Shown here: piece after piece, positions 56,945-64,000 of the stretch | Position numbering within the stretch: position 1 is the first letter of the stretch | Layout: each line of letters opens with the position of its first letter | DNA from: Musa acuminata AAA Group | Taxonomy: Eukaryota > Streptophyta > Magnoliopsida > Zingiberales > Musaceae | Direction: 5' to 3' | Assembly (NCBI RefSeq): GCF_036884655.1 | Contig: NC_088340.1 | Coordinates: forward strand, 30,442,001-30,506,000 | Length of the DNA: 64,000 nt | Program-made: the position numbers and the translations under genes | Notes under the pieces: model-generated | The model's input: the letters and a program-made list of their open reading frames with translations, nothing else | Told to the model about the DNA's origin: nothing | Databases searched by the model: none

Positions 56945-57511
56945 AGCAATCTAGAGGGTCACTCTATCATTTGTCCTCCTATGTTCAATGGAACGGACTA
57001 TACGTATTAGAAAACATGAATGAGAGTTTTTTTGCTTTCTATAAACTTTGATTTATGGAATATTGTTGAATGTGGTTTTCAAATATCCTCTAAACCTATG
57101 AATGAACAGAATGATTTTGAGAAAAAAATATTTTCGTTGAATGCAAAAGCTATAAATGCTTTGTTTTGTGCTTTCGATAAAAATGAGTTTAATTGTATTT
57201 CAACTTGTGAAACTGCACATGACATTTGGCATACTCTTGAAATTATATATGAAGGCACAAGCAGAGTTAAAGAATCAAATATTAATCTTTTGATGCATAG
57301 TTTTGGATTATTTCGAATGGAACCAAGCGAAACCATTGGAGACATGTACACCTGTTTTACGAATGTCGTCAATGGTTTGAAAGCACTTGGTAAAAGTGTT
57401 TCTAATTTTGAACTTGTTCACAAAATACTAAGATCCCTTCTAAAAAGTTAGGATCTTAAAGTAACAGCAATATAAGAAGCAAAGGACCTAAATAATTTTC
57501 TGTTTGAAGAA
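56945..57511 (+). pseudogene. SIRE-d gag (5' part)
   Basis: The family start codon is not recognisable. Readable text begins around 56955, and the open core at 57020-57451 (NALFCAFDKNEFNCISTCETAHDIWH, FRMEPSETIGDMYTCFTNVV) is the same UBN2-type Gag as in SIRE-e and f. SIRE-f inserts at 57512 after AAGAA. Confidence 0.87.
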
Positions 57512-59156
57512 TGTTGAATCTTGGATTTTGATGATGAAACCAATAGAGTGTTTATGATTTAATCTGCATTTTGAGTGATACAGGAAGCTTCGATCAGGGA
57601 GAGACAATTAAAGCAGGAAGAATCATGTTGGGCTGGAGAGAAACGTGTCAAAACATTGGACGTCGAGCCGGAGGATCGGTCAATGTATCGACAGAAGGTT
57701 TTGGGCTGTGAATTCGGGCATCGGACCAAGAAAAGTGAAAATTATGTTAATTAAATTGGAGTTGTGGAGGTCAACTGGCCGATTGGGCAATAGGCTGCAA
57801 GAGAGGACGATGCGTTGAAGATTCGGATGAAGCATCTATGAACCAACGATATGTCGGACAATATTTGATTTGCTTTGTAATAATTGTCTAGATCAAAGTA
57901 GGTTTTATTTGTGTAGGATTAACTATGATAGTGATCAAGGCATAAAGCAAAATGAAGTCCCAGAGTTAAGAACGAGATCTCGTTGGGAGTTCGAGAGTTC
58001 ATCGGAAGTCTGGACGTTCGTCGGAAGTTCTATCGGAATTGACTGAGAAGTCCAGGAGCTTGCCAACGAAGTTCGTTAGAACTCGCCAAGAAGATTGTCA
58101 TAAAGTCTAGGAGCTTGTCGGGAGTCCGCTGGAACATTGCCAAGAGATCGTCGGAAGTTCGCTAGAAGCTCGCTGGAAGAAATCTAGATTTACTAGACTT
58201 ATTTAGCTTATTTTATGCCTTAAATTTTGTAGTTAGCACATAATTAGGTTGGAATTAGGCCAACCCAATTAGGGGACAATTGGGCCCAAGTTTGGGTTGT
58301 GTTGGGCCCAATGAAAGGCTCAAATAATGACGAAACAGGTGCCACTATCGTGGCACAATCTCCGAGATTGTCAAGTAGTGGTACTGCCTAGTGTTAGTAT
58401 TAAGCGATGGTACCGACAGTCTGGGCGGTGGTACCACCCAGACACAGTCTCCTAGGCAGTGGTACCACCTAGTGTTAGTGTCAAGTAGTGGTAACGCTAG
58501 TTTGGGTGGTGGTACCGCCCAAACACAGTCTCCCAAGTGGTGGTACCGCCAGACTAGGCGGTGGTACCGCCCAATGTCAGTGCTGCAAGCGGTGATACCG
58601 ATAAAGCATAGGAAACCCGGGATGATACATTTTTAGGCTCCATGTTTGAATCCACTTGAGGCCTATAAATACCCCTCTTATCCTTGGTTAACACACACAA
58701 GAATTATGAGTAAAAAAGAAAGAAACGTTGTTGCAATCTTGTGTGAACTCCTCTCAAAAATCTAAGTGTTAGAATAGTTTAAGAGAGGAGTAAGTGGGGG
58801 TGTAAGGGTTATCTTCTAAACCCAATAAAAGGAGAAAGAGCTGTAAATGGTGGTTGGTCTTTGCCTATTGAAGGAAGACCGATAATGGATGCCGGTGGCC
58901 TCGACGGAAGAGGAATCGGCAGAGTGGATGTAGGTCATGACGACCGAACCACTATAAACTTGGTTTGCATTTCTATTTGTGTAATTTACCTTTACTGCAA
59001 ACTTACTTGCTTTACATCCACTACGCTCTTCCATACGCTTTCAATTTTAAGTATCTTTCCGAAATTGGCTTTAATCGAATGAGAGATTTCGAACCGACAT
59101 AATTTTTACCACTACACTAATTCACCCCCCCTCTTAATGCCGACTCATTCCTAATA
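57512..59156 (+). repeat. SIRE-f 5' LTR (1645 bp)
   Basis: It starts TGTTGAATCTTGG and ends TTCCTAATA. It has a large GGTACC palindrome block (58330-58600), TATAAATA at 58664-58671 and a run of 7 C near 59125-59131. The primer site TTGGTATCAGAGTCA follows from 59158. Confidence 0.9.
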
Positions 59157-59206
59157 GTTGGTATCAGAGTCACGTTATTTCTTATTTGGTTTAACACCCA
59201 AGAGAA

Positions 59207-60130
59207 ATGGCTCTTTTCGGATTTCAAGAGGGTCACTCTATCGTTCATCCTCCCATATTCAATGGGATGGACTACACATATTGAGAAACTTGAATGAGAG
59301 TTTATTTGCTTTCTATAAACCTTAATTTATCGAATATTATTGAAAATGATTTTGAAAGGTCTTCTCTTCCAATGAACGATTGGAATGATTTGGAGAAGAA
59401 GACTTTTTTTTTTAATGCTAGAGCTATGAACGCTTTGTTTTGTGCTTTGAGCAAAAATGAGTTTAATCATATTTCTATGTTTGAAATGGCTTTCGATATT
59501 TGGCACACTCTTGAAATCACACATGAAGGCACTAGTAGAGTAAAAGATTATAAGATAAACCTTTTGATGCATGATTTTGAACTTTTTTCGATAAAGCTAA
59601 GCAAGACTATTGGAGACATGTATACCCATTTTACAGATGTCGTCAATAGTCTAAAAGCTCTTGGTAAAAATTTTTCGAATCTTGAACTTGTGAATAAAGT
59701 TTTACGATCGCTTTCTAAAAATTTGGATTTGAAAATAATGGCAATACAAGAATCAAAGAACTTAAACTATTTTCCAATCGACGAACTTATTGGGTCTTTG
59801 ATGACCTACAAAATGACCAATATAGCACATAACGAACTTGAGAACAACCTTCCAAAATACAAGAAGGATTTGACACTTAGAACAAAGGAAGACCACTTGA
59901 GAGAAAATTGAATTGATAGTGATAATGATGATCATGATGACCTTGAGCTCTTAATATTAAAATTCAAAAAGTTCATAAAACAAGAATCAAAAATTAAAAA
60001 TGATCTTAGAAAGAAAAGGTTGCCAAAGAAGAAGAAAGCACTTTGAGATGAAACGAGTACCTCCGAAGATGAGGAGTAAACCAACAAAGACGAGGTGACG
60101 AACTACTCCTTCACGGCTTTCATCGACGAG
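59207..60130 (+). pseudogene. SIRE-f gag (partial)
   Basis: The start MALFGFQEGHSIV is at 59207, with two TGA stops before 59294. The open segment 59294-59911 (205 residues) has NALFCALSKNEFNHIS, IWHTLEITHEGTSRVKDYK and IDELIGSLMTYKM. The frame continues past a TGA at 59909 through acidic and lysine-rich text to about 60130. As in SIRE-e it ends before a zinc knuckle. Gag would form the particle; this is the longest Sirevirus Gag fragment in the window. Confidence 0.88.
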
Positions 60131-62057
60131 GGAACCAAAAACTCTTTACTTTATTTCGAAATTACATGATGCTTTTCATGAGTTATCTTTAAATTTAGAA
60201 ATAAATAAAAATATAAATAAAAGGGGATCATGCTTTTCTTTTTCTAGCTAATTTTGAAAATGATAATAATAATTGCATGTTCTTTGAAAATACAATAAAA
60301 TGTTAGATATAAATCTAATGCTAATCTTATGTATGTGCTTGAGAAGCAATAATGTGTATTATGTTGATTTCCGTATTGCTTATCAATATTGATTAAAGAT
60401 GTCTTATGTTTAATAAAACCATGCTTGATGTTTTAATAAAATAATATAATGACGATTTGAGATCATACTTAATGAGTTTCTCTTTCAAAATTATGCATGA
60501 TGATTCTTGTGATTTATGGATTATCGATCTTTGCCGTAATAAAAATTCTTTTTCATTTTAAATGATGATGCATATTTTTGTTTGGCATAAAAAAGATAAA
60601 GGCATACTTATATGAAATCAAATCACTTAGATTAAAACAAAAAGGGAGAATGCATGTTTTCTTGAAAATATCTCTAAAGCTTTTCGATTTTTTGACAAGT
60701 GATTCTTAGTGATGAATCTATCTTGAGTAATCTCTTGAAAATGATCTTGATTTGACAATTTAAATTTAAATGAGCTTTATCAAGATATTATATCATTTGA
60801 TCTCCTATGTTTCTTTTATCCATTTATAAAAGAAGAGGTCTATTGAAATAAATAATGTCTTGTGGCATTCATGAAAAATTGAGACATTATGCATGAATCG
60901 AGTTCTCATATGAATCTATTTACATTGTCTTCATTGAATTTTTCGAAAAGTAATTTTGATTATTTGAATTTGAATGAAAAATTTTCAACCAAATCATAAA
61001 CTTTCTTTTTTATTTCTCTACTTGAGCTATCTCTTATGAGAACTAAAAATTTTCTATCTTTAATTATTTCTTCTTATCACTTACTAAAGAAGAGACTTAT
61101 GCAAACAAACTATGACCTTGATAATGGTTTGAAATTATCCATGTTATATGTTGAAGATTTGAAACCATATTTTGATATCATGCATACCCAAGAAATGTAG
61201 ATTTGATAAATTGAATGAGTTGAAAATGAATGATAATTTTTCTCTCAATTATAACTTGTGATATTTCTTATATGAATCATCATCTTGATTTCTCGATATT
61301 TGATACCATCATAATGTAAAATATTTATGATTTGAAATGATGCATGCAATACTTATGATTTTATTATGATGATATGATGTATTGCATATGATGTGAATCA
61401 TGATTAAAATTTCTTTGACTTGAATTCAATTTGAATTCAAGGTTTATCTCAATTATGGCATATTGCAATAAGAATGACACTTTATCTTTGTCATAATTTA
61501 AAAATTGATATAAAGGGAAATAAATTACACCATTGTTTTATTATTCTTCTCTTTTTTCTAATGACAAAGGGGGAGAAAGAATTGCACATTGAGAAAGATT
61601 TGCTAGCTTGTACAATTTAAGAAGATGCAAAAACATACTAGTTTGCATGATGTAGAACTTGCTATCTTGAACATCACTAAAAATTGCTAGCTTGTAATCT
61701 CAAGAGAAGAAAAAGTACTATCTTGCCTATCTCAAGAAGCAAAACATGCTAACTTGCATATCTAGCAAAATTTACAAACTTGCAAAACTCAAAATTTTTG
61801 CTAGCTTGCATCATGATAAAACTGAAGATTATGTTTATTATATAATGATTTGAACTTGTATGTCTAAACACTTGATAGTTGAACTTCTCCTTTTTGTTGC
61901 TAACAAAAGGAGAGAAGTATGATGTTATGCATGATTTTATCATGACATGTTGCTTGGATTTTTGAATCCAAGAGTTCTATCAATATAGCACATTGATAGG
62001 GGGAGTTAAGATTAACTCCATCATCAATTGGTTGTCATCATCAAAAAGGGGGGAGAT
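60131..62057 (+). other. SIRE-f 3' non-coding region
   Basis: This AT-rich region is conserved with SIRE-e (best at 60430-60660). It has a shorter CTAGCTTG-type repeat cluster (61600-61810), a GGGGGAG site near 61568, a second near 61999 in a hairpin, and the polypurine tract AAAAAGGGGGGAGAT at 62043-62057. There is no supported ORF. Confidence 0.8.
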
Positions 62058-62864
62058 TGTTGAATCTTATATTTTGATGATGAAACCAATTGATAAGTGT
62101 TTATAATTTAATATGTATTTTAAGTGACGCAGGATGCTTCGATCAGGGAGAGATAATTAAAGCATGAAGAATCAAGTTGGGCCAAAGGAAAACATGTCAA
62201 AAGATTAGACATCGAGTCAGAGGATCGGTCGACGTATCGGTAGAAGGCTTCGGGTTGTGAATTCGGGCATCGGACCAAGAAAAGCGAAAATTGCGCTAAG
62301 TAAATTAGAGTTGTGGAGGTCAATTGACTGATTGGGCAATAGGCCGCAAGAGAGGACGATGCGCTGAAGATTTGGATGAAGCCCTGATGAACCAATGATA
62401 TATCGGACAACATTTGATTTGCTTTATAATATTTGTCTAGATCAAAGTAGGTTTTATTTGTGCAGGATTAACTATGATAGTGATCAAGGCATAAAGCAAA
62501 ATGAAGTCCCAGAGTTAAGAACGAGATCTTATTGGGAGTTCGAAAGTTCATCGGAAGTCCAAACATTTATCAGAAGTACTGCAGAATTAACTGAGAAGTC
62601 TAGGAGCTTACCAAAGAAGCTCGTCGGAACTCGCCAAGAAAATTGTAGTGAAGTTCAGGAGCTTGCTGAGAGTCCGCTGGAATATTGCCTAGAGATCGTT
62701 GGAAGTTCGTCGGAAGATCACCGGAAGCTCGTCGAAAGAAACCTAGACTTACCAGACTTATTTAGCTTATTATATGTCTTAAATTTCATCGTTAGCACAT
62801 AATTAGGTTGGAATTGGGCCAACCCAATTAGGGAAAAGTTGGGCCCAAGTTTGGGTTGTGTTGA
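62058..62864 (+). repeat. SIRE-f 3' LTR, 5' half
   Basis: It starts TGTTGAATCTTATATTTTGATG and matches the 5' LTR up to GGGTTGTGTTGA, where CRV-f begins. The ORF at 62395-62802 is a chance frame in U3. Confidence 0.88.
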
Positions 62865-63258
62865 TGTTAGAACCCTTACAGATTCTAAACTTGGGGTTGA
62901 TCTCTTTAGGGGATCGGCCTCCTTGGAACTCTATAGAGGTTCCTCCCTCCAAGTTGCTGCTCAAAGGCTGCAGAAAAGATTCATCTATCGCTTATCAAAA
63001 GAGGAGGAATACATGGCCATTTATAGGGTTTCTAAACCCTAACTCCTAATAGGACTCCTACTCAAGACTCTTACTTCTAACCAACTCCTAATAGGACTTC
63101 TACTCAAGACTCCTATTCCTTTACAACTCCTAATTCATCTCTAAGAAACAACCTCCTAACCCTAGCCGACCTCTTCACCTCTTTAATAGGGGTCGGCTTA
63201 GGTAGGTTTTACATGAATGTCCCTCTCAATTAGGACTCTCCTAGCTAGAGTCCTAACA
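62865..63258 (-). repeat. CRV-f 3' LTR (394 bp)
   Basis: The plus strand runs from TGTTAGAACCC to AGTCCTAACA. It has a single start hairpin and the CTCTTTAATAGGGGTCGGC segment shared with CRV-a and e. The minus-strand TATAAATGG box is near 63020. Confidence 0.9.
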
Positions 63259-64000
63259 GACTCATCCTCTTCAAATCAGCCTTGTATTCGAGGCTGACGA
63301 TTCATGAATTTTAGGAATTTGATCTTCAAGTCGTCATAGTTCTCCCAAGTGGCATCTTCTGTTGGTAGGTTCACCCACTGCATTAGCACTTTAGTAGTGG
63401 GTCGTTGTCATCGAGTCACGATCTGTCGATCAATAATAGCACTTGGCTGGGTTTGGAGTTCTCCTTGGATAGTCATATTTGGTGGGTGGCTTTAGGCTAT
63501 CTCCAAGCACCTATTTATAACTTTTGTCTGACCGTTGATTTGTGGGTGCTATGTCATACTCCTTTTTAATTTAGTACCCTACATATGGAATAACTTTGTC
63601 CAAAATCTGCTCGTGAAAGTGCAAGTAGAATTTATTATAAGCACAATGCGTCCCTTATAGTATAATTCTTTTGAGTTCCAATTGTAATGAGCCACGGAGC
63701 TTGGTGCTTCCTCCATTTTTTTTATAATCTTACTAGTCTATGAATCTTCCTGCCATTCCATCTTAATATCCTCAAGGAAGTCGCCGGTCGGAAGTGAAAA
63801 GGCCGAAACTTCAGCTTGCTCGGGTAGTTGTGAAAGCGCATCTGCAAGAACATTCTCTTTCCCCTTTTTGTAAGTTATTTCATAATCAAATCTAAGAAGT
63901 TTTGTTACCCATTTTTGCTGCTCAGGAGTTGATATCTTTCGCTCCAAAAAGTACTTAAGGTTTTTATGGTCGATTTTAATTTGAAATCGTCGACCAATCA
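63259..64000 (-). pseudogene. CRV-f pol end: RNase H, deleted integrase, chromodomain
   Basis: Reading leftward from 64000 on the minus strand: RNase H (open at 63947-63738, including KISTPEQQKWVTKLL and ENVLADALSQLPEQ), the spacer ending NSTC, the direct jump to SRFWTKLF-type integrase stub, NRCLE-type text, and the chromodomain-like end before the polypurine tract. Frameshifts and stops are present. The integrase deletion matches the other CRVs; the RT region is outside the window, so its deletion state is unknown. Confidence 0.85.

Larger units (their letters stand above)
48832..57511 (+). mobile_element. SIRE-d: Sirevirus 5' LTR and gag, split by SIRE-e and cut by SIRE-f
   Basis: The 5' LTR parts are 48832-49374 and 56034-56883. 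The primer site is ATTGGTATCAGAT from 56884. Gag follows and is cut by SIRE-f at 57511. If nothing is deleted, its 3' part lies beyond the window. Confidence 0.85.
57512..62864 (+). mobile_element. SIRE-f: gag-only Sirevirus, 3' LTR cut by CRV-f
   Basis: The 5' LTR is at 57512-59156, the interior at 59157-62057, and the 3' LTR starts at 62058 and is interrupted at 62864. The left flank is AAGAA; the right end lies beyond the window. As in SIRE-e, a broken gag is followed directly by the AT-rich 3' region without pol. Confidence 0.9.
62865..64000 (-). mobile_element. CRV-f: chromovirus-like gypsy, runs off the window
   Basis: The 3' LTR is at 62865-63258 and the internal region from 63259 onward, on the minus strand. 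The left flank GTTGA (62860-62864) is the candidate duplication. The rest of the element lies beyond 64000. Confidence 0.9.

Overview
This window is plant nuclear DNA made almost entirely of nested LTR retrotransposons. I see no host protein-coding gene, rRNA, tRNA gene or CRISPR array. The lineages (a Sirevirus-type Ty1/copia, an Angela/Tork-like Ty1/copia, chromodomain Ty3/gypsy elements), the iMet-type primer sites (TGGTATCAGAGC) and the depth of nesting point to a repeat-rich flowering plant. A monocot is likely; a banana or ginger relative is only a guess. Names used here are local: SIRE-a to f (Sirevirus-like), CRV-a to f (chromovirus-like gypsy), COP-1/2 (Angela-like copia), GYN-1/2 (small non-autonomous gypsy) and GYP-H (another gypsy).

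Layout. 1-5418 is the 3' part of SIRE-a (+): an almost open IN-RT-RNase H frame, the 3' non-coding region and a 1.76 kb 3' LTR. It sits inside CRV-a (+, 5419-7571), which abuts the LTR end and gag-PR of GYP-H (+, 7572-9874). GYP-H is interrupted by GYN-1 (+, 9875-35782, TSD AGCTA/AGCCA). GYN-1 is itself split by COP-1 (-, 11237-30549, TSD ACTAG) and by GYN-2 (-, 31322-34467, TSD AGTTC). Each COP-1 LTR carries its own full CRV: CRV-b (+, 11383-16784, TSD TTGTG) and CRV-c (-, 24138-29556, TSD GCCCA/GTCCA). SIRE-b (-) starts at 35813 and breaks at about 38144 into CRV-d (-, about 38145-45904), which is split by CRV-e (+, 39193-44685). Next comes COP-2 (-, about 45905-48831), containing a solo Sirevirus LTR, SIRE-c (46177-47819). 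Then come SIRE-d (+, from 48832), split by the full gag-only SIRE-e (49375-56028, TSD TAGAC), and SIRE-f (+, from 57512). SIRE-f is broken in its 3' LTR by CRV-f (-, 62865 to the window end).

How the parts work together. Most elements here cannot move unaided. CRV-b, c and e share an RT-core deletion and integrase deletions; GYN-1 and 2 lack most of pol; SIRE-e and f carry only part of gag. They nevertheless keep LTRs, primer sites and polypurine tracts, and those whose two flanks are visible (CRV-b, CRV-c, CRV-e, GYN-1, GYN-2, SIRE-e) have target-site duplications. This fits mobilisation in trans by relatives such as SIRE-a or CRV-d.

The most interesting unexplained structure is cis-acting. 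In four Sireviruses and in COP-1 the polypurine tract and LTR start lie in the loop of an inverted repeat formed between the internal 3' end and U3. The Sirevirus stems show covarying base pairs. The second notable item is the 209-nt RT-core deletion, whose ends match a GT...AG intron in the undeleted relative CRV-a and which, with a linked 4-nt deletion, keeps one reading frame open. All comparisons were made by eye.
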